Part shown: piece after piece, positions 41,677-47,844 of the stretch
Layout: each line of letters starts with the position of its first letter
How positions within the stretch are numbered: position 1 is the first letter of the stretch
IMG/VR virus record: IMGVR_UViG_3300044530_000622
Coordinates: 1-64,000 of that record
Strand: one strand, 5' to 3'
Source: a virus
DNA length: 64,000 nucleotides
Notes under the pieces: generated by a model
What the model was told of the DNA's origin: nothing
The model's database searches: none
Seen by the model: the letters and a program-made list of their open reading frames with translations, nothing else
Program-made: the position numbers and the translations under genes

Positions 41677-42213
41677 ATGAGAATATCATTTACAGGAGCT
41701 CAATCAACAGGTAAGACTACTCTACTAGAAGCAATTAAGCAGAACGAGGAGTTCAGGTACAAATACGAATTCATCGACGAGATTACCCGCCGGATGGTTA
41801 AGAAGGGTTTGAAGATAAACGAAGCAGGAGGTAATACTACCCAGCTTCTAATTATGAATGAGCATATTAAGAATACTCTGTATACTGATGCTATTATGGA
41901 TAGATGTGTCATCGACGGAGTAGTTTATACTCATTGGTTATACCAGCAAGGTAGTGTTGAGAAGTGGGTATGGGAATACTCTATGAACGTATTCAATCAT
42001 TACAAGGATCGCTATGATTATATCTTCTATCTAAAGCCTGAATTCGATATCGTAGACGATGGAACCAGGAGCACTAATACTCAATTCAGAGATGATATAG
42101 TAGACTTATTTGAACGATACATTAAGCATATAAAAGTTCCTGTAGTATACCTAACAGGATCAGTAGAAGAAAGATTAGAAAAATTTTATACAACAATAAA
42201 GAATCATGGATAA
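41677..42213 (+). CDS. P-loop kinase/AAA_28-like protein (NadR-kinase-like)
   Basis: 178 aa. Walker A ISFTGAQSTGKTTLLEAI at the very start, VIDGVVYTHWLY (LID/acceptor region) and IFYLKPEFDIVDDGTRST, resembling the ribosylnicotinamide-kinase type. Inserted between the formyltransferase and queF. Substrate not readable; a nucleotide or deazapurine nucleoside is conceivable. Confidence 0.7.
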   Translation: MRISFTGAQSTGKTTLLEAIKQNEEFRYKYEFIDEITRRMVKKGLKINEAGGNTTQLLIMNEHIKNTLYTDAIMDRCVIDGVVYTHWLYQQGSVEKWVWEYSMNVFNHYKDRYDYIFYLKPEFDIVDDGTRSTNTQFRDDIVDLFERYIKHIKVPVVYLTGSVEERLEKFYTTIKNHG

Positions 42214-43129
42214 TAATCAAAATACAGTAATTGAAATTGCCGGCAAACACCTTGGTAAGGTAGGCGGTGAGGGTTACAAGTCAACGTATGCTCCTGAGCT
42301 TCTCGTTGCAGTACCTCGCTACTACAACCGAGAGAGTTACAGCATTAAAGAAGGTGACCTACCCTTTGTAGGCGGTGATGTTTGGAATGCTTATGAAGTA
42401 TCAGCAATCACAGAGAATGGACGTCCGGTAAACGGAATGATGAAGATCTACTGTCCGGCAGATAGTCCTGCTCACGTAGAGTCTAAGTCAATCAAGCTTT
42501 ACTTGAACTCCTTTAACATGACCCGTTTGGGTTCTACAGCACACGAATGTGTTAACTTAGTTGAGCAGATGGTCACTAAAGATCTATCTAAACTATTACA
42601 GACAGAAGTTGAAGTTAAGTTCTTTACGAACGAGTTTACTCCTGAGGTAGAGTTTGGAACAGATTACATACACCTTGACCAGGCAGTTAATTTAGACGAA
42701 GAAACTTTCGATACATTCCATTCAGATGCTAGTCAGTTGCAATCAATGGAAGTAGCTCCTAATGAGGTAGCAGTTACGACTAAGATAACTTCAAACCTTT
42801 TGAGAAGTAACTGTAGGGTAACCAACCAACCAGACTGGGGTGATGTTTATATCGAGATTGAGACTACCGGAACAAATGCTCCTGATTTCAAATCGTTAGC
42901 AAAGTACATCGTATCTCATAGAGAGGTGTCTCATTTCCACGAAGAGATTTGTGAGATGATGTTTATGCATTTAACAGAAGCTTATCAACCTTCTCGTTTG
43001 ATGGTAGCTTGTTTGTATACCCGTAGAGGAGGATTGGATATTAATCCTATCAGAGCAACTCATACAGATATGATCCCAACAATGTTCACAGATGTAAATT
43101 ACAGAAACAAAAAAACACTTAGACAATAA
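42206..43129 (+). CDS. queF: QueF, preQ0 reductase (NADPH-dependent)
   Basis: Reduces the nitrile of preQ0 to the aminomethyl group of preQ1. 307 aa, bimodular long form. N-terminal half: VWNAYEVSAI and the NADPH motif ESKSIKLYLNSFN. C-terminal half: catalytic LRSNCRVTNQPDWG (Cys203, with the following Asp), HFHEEICEMMF (His-Glu) and YTRRGGLDINPIRA. All catalytic residues are present. Its product is the base that DpdN would formylate. Confidence 0.92.
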   Translation: MDNNQNTVIEIAGKHLGKVGGEGYKSTYAPELLVAVPRYYNRESYSIKEGDLPFVGGDVWNAYEVSAITENGRPVNGMMKIYCPADSPAHVESKSIKLYLNSFNMTRLGSTAHECVNLVEQMVTKDLSKLLQTEVEVKFFTNEFTPEVEFGTDYIHLDQAVNLDEETFDTFHSDASQLQSMEVAPNEVAVTTKITSNLLRSNCRVTNQPDWGDVYIEIETTGTNAPDFKSLAKYIVSHREVSHFHEEICEMMFMHLTEAYQPSRLMVACLYTRRGGLDINPIRATHTDMIPTMFTDVNYRNKKTLRQ

Positions 43130-43130
43130 T

Positions 43131-43487
43131 ATGACAAACGTACTCGTACTCGGTATCGTAGGCGCATTTATCATTTTGGTAATCGCTGCCTACCTTCAGT
43201 CAAGAAAAACTCGTCAAGAGTTAATCGCTGAAATGGAAGAAGAAATTCTTCGTCAAAAAGCTCCCGTAGCAAAACCTGCTCCGGTCGTAGCTAAAGTTAA
43301 ACCTGCAGTAGTAGCTGTAAAAGAGATTCCTGCAGTAGTAGAAGCATTAGCAGCTAAAGCAGTAGTACAGGAAATGGCTGCAGTTAAAGCAGCAGTACAG
43401 GAGATGGTAACAACTCAAGAAGCCCCTGCTGTGAAACCAAAAGCAAAGCGTAAGCGTCCGGCTAAGAAAAAACCAGCGCAAGATTAA
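43131..43487 (+). CDS. Membrane protein with Ala/Val/Lys/Pro-rich tail, 118 aa
   Basis: TM at residues 5-24 (VLGIVGAFIILVIAAYL), a charged helix, then a low-complexity repeat (PAVVA-KVKPAVVAVKEIPAVVEALAAK style units) ending in a basic Lys/Arg tail (KPKAKRKRPAKKKPAQD). The tail resembles histone-H1-like or TonB-like segments. Role unknown; perhaps anchors DNA or spans the periplasm. Confidence 0.6.
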   Translation: MTNVLVLGIVGAFIILVIAAYLQSRKTRQELIAEMEEEILRQKAPVAKPAPVVAKVKPAVVAVKEIPAVVEALAAKAVVQEMAAVKAAVQEMVTTQEAPAVKPKAKRKRPAKKKPAQD

Positions 43488-43550
43488 AAAGAAGATCGCG
43501 CGAATTCTCAAGAACTTCCCCACACGGGGAGAAGATATGAGTAAGAGTAA

Positions 43551-43574
43551 GGGGCCTACGGGCCCCATTCTTTT
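43551..43574 (+). terminator. Intrinsic terminator
   Basis: GGGGCC-TACG-GGCCCC followed by ATTCTTTT. A second hairpin (CCCC-ACAC-GGGG, 43518-43529) precedes it. Ends the dpd/queF unit before the sigma-factor promoter. Confidence 0.8.
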
Positions 43575-43576
43575 AG

Positions 43577-43607
43577 TTGTTTAGTTGAAATATGATTCGT
43601 ATATTAA
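43577..43607 (+). promoter_or_regulatory. Promoter for the ECF sigma gene
   Basis: TTG 43577, 20 bases, TATATTAA 43600-43607, ATG 43612. Confidence 0.6.
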
Positions 43608-43611
43608 GTAG

Positions 43612-44148
43612 ATGGAACAGGAACAGGTAGATACGGTTAAGCTAGCTCAAGAACTTAAAGCAGGTTCAGAGAGTGCTAAAGCACTTCTCTATACTAGGTA
43701 TAAGGCATACTTTTCAAAACTAGCATACAAGTATGTCAATAATGTAGATGATACAGATGATGTAGTCTGTGATAGCTTTGTAAGAATCTTTAGGTATATT
43801 GGACAACTAAAGGATGATAATTACTTAGTAGCATGGTGTGGTAGAGTGGTAATAACCACAGCACTTAATCATATAAAGAAGAGAAAGTATGAGCAATATC
43901 AGAAAGATGTAACCGTAGTAAATCCAGGAAGATGTAATGATACTCATTCACCTATGGACTTACAGGTGGTTATGAAATGTATAGATAATTTAGCACCGGG
44001 ATATAAAAGAGTGATTGAAATGTTCTGTATTGAAGGACTATCTGGACCAGAGATAGCAAAGGAATTAAATGTAGGGCATGTAACTGTCCGATCACAATTG
44101 TATAAAGCAAGAAAGGTATTAAAGAAAGCTATGAGACATGAATATTGA
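43612..44148 (+). CDS. ECF-type RNA polymerase sigma factor
   Basis: 178 aa with sigma region 2 (YKAYFSKLAYKYVNNVDD, DSFVRIFRYI, WCGRVVITTALNHIKKRK) and region 4 helix-turn-helix (APGYKRVIEMFCIEGLSG and NVGHVTVRSQLYKARKVL). It would direct host RNA polymerase to a subset of phage promoters. It sits immediately before the AACCGTA array and the many-promoter region. An ECF sigma beside a separate gp55-like sigma (58453) means two phage sigma factors. Confidence 0.88.
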   Translation: MEQEQVDTVKLAQELKAGSESAKALLYTRYKAYFSKLAYKYVNNVDDTDDVVCDSFVRIFRYIGQLKDDNYLVAWCGRVVITTALNHIKKRKYEQYQKDVTVVNPGRCNDTHSPMDLQVVMKCIDNLAPGYKRVIEMFCIEGLSGPEIAKELNVGHVTVRSQLYKARKVLKKAMRHEY

Positions 44149-44197
44149 ACCTAGTAAGAAGGAGTAGAGTAATTCAGGGTATAGCCAATATAAAGAA

Positions 44198-44371
44198 AAC
44201 CGTATAGAAAATCGTAGAAGAGTCAACCGTAGGATAGTATGGTAGAGGTAACCGTAAGATAGGTAACCGTAGGAACTAGACAACCGTAGTGAGTAAACCG
44301 TATAGGGAACTGTAAAGAAAACCGTAAGGAGTCAACCGTAGTGTTAGACGACCGTAGCTTATTAAACCGTA
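44198..44371 (+). repeat. AACCGTA iteron-like array, 12 copies
   Basis: Twelve heptamers in the same orientation start at 44198, 44210 (AATCGTA), 44225, 44250, 44265, 44282, 44296, 44308 (AACTGTA), 44320, 44334, 44350 (GACCGTA) and 44365. Nine are exact. Spacing is 12-25 bases, mostly 12-17, with AG-rich spacers. No coding frame fits. Likely multiple binding sites for one protein: replication initiator, repressor or the nearby sigma. Confidence 0.75.
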
Positions 44372-44566
44372 GAGTATACTATAGATAAGTATAGACGTAT
44401 GGTAAGACTATAAGACAATGAGAAAACATAATATAAAGGGTAAGGGTGATATGGGAAGTGTGTAATGAAAAGTAATGTGTGTTAACTAGTAGTGGGTATA
44501 ACATGGTACTATATAAAAGAATGGTAATGGTGTGTAGAAAATAGACAAGGGAAGAGTGGAGAGTAT

Positions 44567-44875
44567 TTAGGAGAGTTTACCGGCATGTGTACCGCTCCGG
44601 TCGATTTCGCAAGACTCGCCGGTCGATCGACTCGAGGTACCGCCCCGGGCATGGGGGGAGACCTGCAGGAACAGTGGGGGGTAAGGGGAGACCCGCCGCA
44701 GGCGGGACATGGGGGGGGGGGAGGTCTGGGAAAAGAAACCGCTGGGGAAGACTTGGGGATGTGGTTCTAGGGGGAGTGGTAAGGTACCACTGAAAGTACC
44801 ACTTATTCCAGGGCCCAAACTACGTCTGATTTCTTCAACCCCTTTGGAGCCGCCCTTCGTACTATCTTCCGACAT
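44567..44875 (-). CDS. Possible leaderless minus-strand protein, 102 aa
   Basis: On the minus strand the ATG at 44875 directly follows a full promoter (TTCGTATCTTTAGG), and the frame starts MSEDSTKGGSKGVEEIRRS. The rest is Pro/Ser/Gly-rich because it reads the G-rich island. The start geometry is convincing, but the sibling repeat at 46330 loses the frame within 14 codons, so an RNA product is as likely. Confidence 0.35.
   Translation of the reverse strand: MSEDSTKGGSKGVEEIRRSLGPGISGTFSGTLPLPLEPHPQVFPSGFFSQTSPPPMSRLRRVSPYPPLFLQVSPHARGGTSSRSTGESCEIDRSGTHAGKLS
44577..44816 (+). other. G-rich, GC-rich island
   Basis: A sudden composition change in an AT-rich genome: repeated G runs (six at 44652 and about 44676, eleven at 44711-44721), pairs of direct repeats such as GTACCACT, and several palindromic six-mers (CTCGAG, GGTACC, CCCGGG, CTGCAG). 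On the + strand it is non-coding; a minus-strand frame runs through it. Could form quadruplexes in unmodified DNA. Confidence 0.6.
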
Positions 44876-44889
44876 CCTAAAGATACGAA
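44820..44889 (-). repeat. Divergent-promoter repeat, copy 1
   Basis: About 65 bases matching 46330-46407: shared CTACGTCTGATTTCTTCA, CGCCCTTCGTACT and CCGACATCCTAAAGATACG in the same order. Read on the minus strand it starts with a promoter and ATGTCGGAA. Confidence 0.75.
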
Positions 44890-44908
44890 CATTAGTTCAG
44901 GGGACAAA
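44878..44908 (-). promoter_or_regulatory. Minus-strand promoter 1
   Basis: On the minus strand: TTTG (complement of CAAA 44905-44908), 19 bases, TATCTTTA (complement of 44878-44885), GG, then ATG. It points toward the G-rich island, the array and, antisense, the ECF sigma gene. Confidence 0.6.
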
Positions 44909-45087
44909 CACTTTTTTTTATTTTTACCATATTTATTAATGTAGTCTACAGAGACATTGACGTTACATAAGGAAACGAGCTTAGGGCACATAATAAAATA
45001 ACAATCAAAAGCTTCTAGAACCTACAGAAACACTATAGTGGCCACAAAAAATGCTTTGGATGGTCGTTATTTTTTTTTGTCTAAAGG

Positions 45088-45118
45088 TTGCTTCTTCGGA
45101 GGCTTATTCGTATATTTA
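45088..45118 (+). promoter_or_regulatory. Promoter P1 of the small-gene region
   Basis: TTG 45088, 20 bases, TATATTTA 45111-45118, GGTAT, then a 20-base A-rich leader to ATG 45143. Preceded by GGAGGCTTATTCG, shared with the 46032 and 46481 promoters. Confidence 0.7.
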
Positions 45119-45142
45119 GGTATCAATAAGATAAAAACAGTT

Positions 45143-45931
45143 ATGAAAAACACATTTTTAACCACAGAGCAGATCGCCATTATGGCCCCTGCAGTTCTCG
45201 AGACTGGTGTCTCTTCAAAAGTATCTTCAAAGTATGTTCACGTACCCACTATCGATTTAATCGGTGATATGGCTACGATGGGATGGAATGTTGTTGATGC
45301 AAAGCAAAGAAAGACTCGCAAAGATGAAGCGGGTGGAAGCTTTAGTAAGCACATGGTTGTATTCAGAAACGACGATGTAGTTATTAAGAGTGAGGATGGA
45401 GAGGTTGTTTACCCTCAGATCCTATTGAGTAACTCTCACGATGGTCTTTCTTCATTCCAGTTCAGAGCCGGTTTGTTCAGATTGATTTGTTCTAATGGGT
45501 TGGTTATTGCAACCAAAGATTTCGGTTCTATGACCATCCGTCATAAGGGCTATTCTTTTGAGGAGTTAAAGAAGACGGTTATGGGGTTGGTTGAAACCTT
45601 ACCGGTGACTGTTGAGACCTTGAATAAATTTAGAGAGGTTACTTTGACTGAGGATCAGAAGGTTGAGATGGCTTTAGCTGCTTTGGGTATTAGATTTGGA
45701 GAAGGTGGAGCTGAGGTTACGGCTGAGGAAATTCTTAAGCCTGTTCGTTCTGAGGATGAAGGGAATGATCTTTGGACAGTCTTTAATGTGATTCAAGAGA
45801 AGATGGTTCGTGGTGGTTTTAAATACAAAGCCTCTACCGGCCGAAATAAGACGGCTAGGTCTATCAAGAACTTCAATAGAGATATTGAATTGAATGAGAA
45901 GCTTTACGAGCTTGCAGAATCGTTCATTTAA
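45143..45931 (+). CDS. DUF932-type protein, 262 aa
   Basis: From ATG 45143, placed by the leader ACAGTT. DUF932 hallmarks: VPTIDLIGDMATMGW, HMVVFRNDDVV, EVVYPQILLSNSHDGLSSFQ, AGLFRLICSNGLV. This plasmid/phage family is abundant in mobile elements and has no settled function, though nucleic-acid association has been suggested. Own promoter and own terminator make it a single-gene unit. Confidence 0.8.
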   Translation: MKNTFLTTEQIAIMAPAVLETGVSSKVSSKYVHVPTIDLIGDMATMGWNVVDAKQRKTRKDEAGGSFSKHMVVFRNDDVVIKSEDGEVVYPQILLSNSHDGLSSFQFRAGLFRLICSNGLVIATKDFGSMTIRHKGYSFEELKKTVMGLVETLPVTVETLNKFREVTLTEDQKVEMALAALGIRFGEGGAEVTAEEILKPVRSEDEGNDLWTVFNVIQEKMVRGGFKYKASTGRNKTARSIKNFNRDIELNEKLYELAESFI

Positions 45932-45935
45932 AGAG

Positions 45936-45961
45936 TGGGCCTTCGGGCCCATTTTTTTTTT
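45936..45961 (+). terminator. Intrinsic terminator
   Basis: TGGGCC-TTCG-GGCCCA with a UUCG tetraloop, followed by ten T. Confidence 0.9.
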
Positions 45962-45969
45962 TATTTTAG

Positions 45970-46000
45970 TTGGTCCCTTGGAGGCTTATTCGTATATTTA
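45970..46000 (+). promoter_or_regulatory. Promoter P2
   Basis: TTG 45970, 20 bases, TATATTTA 45993-46000, GGTAT; leader of about 27 A-rich bases ending AAGGTT before ATG 46032. Confidence 0.7.
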
Positions 46001-46031
46001 GGTATAGGAAAAAAGAAATAAAAAAAAGGTT

Positions 46032-46259
46032 ATGATAATCACAGAAAAAAACAACATCGAACTCTTCAGATTGAAGACAATCATCACAGGTCTTGAATTT
46101 GAAATCAAAACAGGCATGAAGATGTCTAGATTCTCAGCTAGGGATGCAGCTAAGCAGACATTGGGATTAAGTTCTAAATCCAGAGTCCAAAGCATCGAGC
46201 TCTACTTTGCAATGATTGAGCTTCACAATGAGAAGGTAAAAGAACTCACAGAGCAATAG
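46032..46259 (+). CDS. Small hypothetical protein, 75 aa
   Basis: Helical (LFRLKTIITGLEFEIKTGMK, then FSARDAAKQTLGLSSKSRVQ). The C-terminal half resembles small phage proteins predicted as helix-turn-helix-like, but I cannot confirm DNA binding. Own promoter and terminator. Confidence 0.6.
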   Translation: MIITEKNNIELFRLKTIITGLEFEIKTGMKMSRFSARDAAKQTLGLSSKSRVQSIELYFAMIELHNEKVKELTEQ

Positions 46260-46282
46260 TTTGGTTTAAGTTATATGAGAAG

Positions 46283-46310
46283 CTGGCCCCGAAAGGGGTC
46301 GGTTTTTTTT
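46283..46310 (+). terminator. Intrinsic terminator
   Basis: CTGGCCCC-GAAA-GGGGTCGG (two wobble pairs, GNRA loop) followed by eight T. Confidence 0.85.
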
Positions 46311-46329
46311 CATACCATTTTTTTTTAAA

Positions 46330-46407
46330 GAACAGCCTACGTCTGATTTCTTCAGGTTTTTACCCCGCCCTTCGTACTCCATCTTTCCGACATCCTAAAG
46401 ATACGAA
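46330..46407 (-). repeat. Divergent-promoter repeat, copy 2
   Basis: Second copy of the 44820 repeat, about 1.5 kb away. Minus-strand reading from ATG 46393 gives only a 13-residue peptide (MSERWSTKGGVKT, stop at 46352). Sequence beyond the stop is conserved, pointing to a functional RNA or DNA element rather than a conserved protein. Confidence 0.7.
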
Positions 46408-46426
46408 AAACAATTTTAATTTCCAA
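46396..46426 (-). promoter_or_regulatory. Minus-strand promoter 2
   Basis: Complement of CAA 46424-46426 gives TTG, exactly 20 bases, then TATCTTTA (complement of 46396-46403). Fires toward the terminator of the 46032 gene. Confidence 0.6.
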
Positions 46427-46446
46427 CAAAAGAATAAATAAATTAG

Positions 46447-46477
46447 TTGTTTGTTTAGAGGCTTATTCGTATCTTTA
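46447..46477 (+). promoter_or_regulatory. Promoter P3, leaderless
   Basis: TTG 46447, 20 bases, TATCTTTA 46470-46477, GGT, ATG 46481. The ATG sits about where transcription should begin. Confidence 0.7.
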
Positions 46478-46480
46478 GGT

Positions 46481-46660
46481 ATGGGAAATAAAGAACTACA
46501 AGCTATTGCAGACGACACAAGCAGGACTCCAAAGGAGAGAGACTTGGCTAGAATCTTAGCATTATCAACAATGATGTTGACTAGCGGTAACTACGAAGGA
46601 GCTTCTAACATTCTTAACATTTATGTTGAGGAAAAAAATAAAATAAAAGTTGGTTATTAA
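46481..46660 (+). CDS. Leaderless small protein, 59 aa
   Basis: Starts at ATG 46481 in the promoter's initiator region. Helical: NKELQAIADDTSRTPKERDL, ILALSTMMLTSGNYEGASNI. The middle resembles a TPR-like pair. Unknown role. Confidence 0.6.
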   Translation: MGNKELQAIADDTSRTPKERDLARILALSTMMLTSGNYEGASNILNIYVEEKNKIKVGY

Positions 46661-46680
46661 AGAGAAGATTCGTATCTTTA
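46650..46680 (+). promoter_or_regulatory. Promoter P4
   Basis: TTG 46650 (inside the previous gene's end), 20 bases, TATCTTTA 46673-46680, leader ending AAGGTT before ATG 46708. Confidence 0.65.
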
Positions 46681-46707
46681 GGTATAGAAAAGAAATAAAA
46701 AAAGGTT

Positions 46708-47058
46708 ATGATAAACAATATTAAAAACGCAATCGACAGGGTTTCCAACAGCTACCCTTCCATCTTTACTAAAGATGATGTAATTAAGTTGTTAGCAGAT
46801 TTATCTGCAGAAATGCAGGATGAAGCTCCAAAGCAAGTAATTGATAAGGATGTTCTCCTAACTACTTTCCGACAAATGCTTTCAGAGAAAGATTGGGATG
46901 ATGTTGCTGATAAGGATCAATTTGAGTTAAGTATTGGTTATGATAATAAAATTGAGATTGATAGAATTGCGATTGATGAGGATTTCTTAATTGATTCAGC
47001 TGTTGATTCATTGGAAGCTCTTTGGGATGTTTTAGAGGAGGCAGGAAACGAAGATTAA
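46708..47058 (+). CDS. Acidic hypothetical protein, 116 aa
   Basis: Begins INNIKNAIDRVSNSYPSIFT, then an acidic helical body (FRQMLSEKDWDDVADKDQFE) and DSAVDSLEALWDVLEEAGNED. Very acidic, all-helical, perhaps a DNA-mimic or inhibitor type of small phage protein; that is speculation from composition. Confidence 0.6.
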   Translation: MINNIKNAIDRVSNSYPSIFTKDDVIKLLADLSAEMQDEAPKQVIDKDVLLTTFRQMLSEKDWDDVADKDQFELSIGYDNKIEIDRIAIDEDFLIDSAVDSLEALWDVLEEAGNED

Positions 47059-47068
47059 AAAAAATTGG

Positions 47069-47096
47069 GGGAGGGTTGGTTCCCTCCCTTTTTTTT
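47069..47096 (+). terminator. Terminator overlapping the next promoter
   Basis: GGGAGGG-TTGGTT-CCCTCCC and eight T. The TTG of promoter 47076 is the loop of this hairpin, and the T run leads into TTCG. Confidence 0.85.
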
Positions 47097-47106
47097 CGTA
47101 TATTTA
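47076..47106 (+). promoter_or_regulatory. Promoter P5 in terminator loop, leaderless
   Basis: TTG 47076, 20 bases, TATATTTA 47099-47106, GGT, ATG 47110. Confidence 0.7.
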
Positions 47107-47109
47107 GGT

Positions 47110-47457
47110 ATGGGAGAAAATAAAAAAACACTTGTGGAGTACAACGAACATGTACTAAGCATTCACAAATTAGTTAAAGAGACTTACGGTGTTGAATGCC
47201 ACGCTATGGCTAACGCTATTACTACTAAACTAATTTCACCATCTTTATTGATGAGACACATGCTGACAGGGGAAGTAGTTCCAGATCCAGAGTATATTAT
47301 GTTCTCTGTAGCTAAGGACCTTAATCAATGTCAGATCAAGGAAGACACCTTTGGGGATTATGTTTCGGGTCTTGCTGACCCTGATAAGATACACGGTATT
47401 TTAGATGAAGCGATGGAGTTAACAGACAATGCCGGGTTCGGCGATGTTGAAGCTTAA
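47110..47457 (+). CDS. Leaderless hypothetical protein, 115 aa
   Basis: MGENKKTLVEYNEHVLSIHK, with a Cys/His pair (YGVECHAMANAI) and an acidic helical end (GILDEAMELTDNAGF). No domain recognised. Flanked by near-identical terminator-promoter blocks on both sides. Confidence 0.6.
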   Translation: MGENKKTLVEYNEHVLSIHKLVKETYGVECHAMANAITTKLISPSLLMRHMLTGEVVPDPEYIMFSVAKDLNQCQIKEDTFGDYVSGLADPDKIHGILDEAMELTDNAGFGDVEA

Positions 47458-47468
47458 AAAAAGATTAG

Positions 47469-47496
47469 GGGAGGGTTGGTTCCCTCCCTTTTTTTT
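47469..47496 (+). terminator. Terminator, near-identical to 47069
   Basis: The same GGGAGGG-TTGGTT-CCCTCCC hairpin and eight T as at 47069, so the whole block is a duplicated module. Confidence 0.85.
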
Positions 47497-47506
47497 CGTA
47501 TATTTA
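47476..47506 (+). promoter_or_regulatory. Promoter P6 in terminator loop, leaderless
   Basis: TTG 47476, 20 bases, TATATTTA 47499-47506, GGT, ATG 47510. Confidence 0.7.
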
Positions 47507-47509
47507 GGT

Positions 47510-47818
47510 ATGGTTAAAAAGACAAATAAATCCACCGATGAGACTTCCTTCCACGGCATTACGATTAAAACGACCTTGGGTAGGTTGAGAGCAGCATTCG
47601 GAGATCCGCAATGGGAGAGTAATGACGGGGAGGATAAAACCAACATCGATTACAATTTGGAAACTCCCGACGGAGATGTATTCACGGTTTACGATTGGAA
47701 AAATTATCGCCCCATTGGTGAGGATGAGGTTTTGGATTTTCACATCGGAGCAGATTCGAGCCGAATTGCTTTCCAGGCAAAAAATGAAATGCATAAAATG
47801 GGACTTTTTGTTGGTTAA
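47510..47818 (+). CDS. Leaderless hypothetical protein, 102 aa
   Basis: Beta-rich (SFHGITIKTTLGRLRAAFG; YNLETPDGDVFTVYDWKNY) with HIGADSSRIAFQAKNEM near the end. Resembles small phage proteins whose fold is unknown to me. The next promoter's TTG lies in its stop region. Confidence 0.6.
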   Translation: MVKKTNKSTDETSFHGITIKTTLGRLRAAFGDPQWESNDGEDKTNIDYNLETPDGDVFTVYDWKNYRPIGEDEVLDFHIGADSSRIAFQAKNEMHKMGLFVG

Positions 47819-47841
47819 TTGAAATATAATTCTTATCTTTA
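47811..47841 (+). promoter_or_regulatory. Promoter P7, leaderless
   Basis: TTG 47811, 20 bases, TATCTTTA 47834-47841, GGT, ATG 47845. Confidence 0.68.
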
Positions 47842-47844
47842 GGT

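Noticed and set aside
44198-44371. AACCGTA array as a CRISPR array
   Set aside because: Repeats are only 7 bases with irregular 5-18 base gaps; CRISPR needs repeats of about 25-40 bases and equal spacers, and no cas genes are nearby.
44625-44670. Cluster of restriction palindromes resembling a cloning site
   Set aside because: The sites (CTCGAG, GGTACC, CCCGGG, CTGCAG) are spaced unlike any vector polylinker I know and lie in a larger natural GC-rich stretch; vector contamination is possible but not supported.
44585-44939. Several + strand frames of 61-76 codons in the G-rich island
   Set aside because: They overlap each other, consist of Gly/Arg/Trp strings from G runs, and have no promoter or coupling; composition artefacts.
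45038-45142. 35-residue N-terminal extension of the DUF932 protein
   Set aside because: It runs through the promoter and leader; DUF932 similarity begins after ATG 45143.
47065-47110. In-frame upstream extensions (such as MGEGWFPPFFFVYLG) of several small genes
   Set aside because: The extension translates the terminator-promoter block; the repeated peptide reflects the DNA module, not protein conservation.
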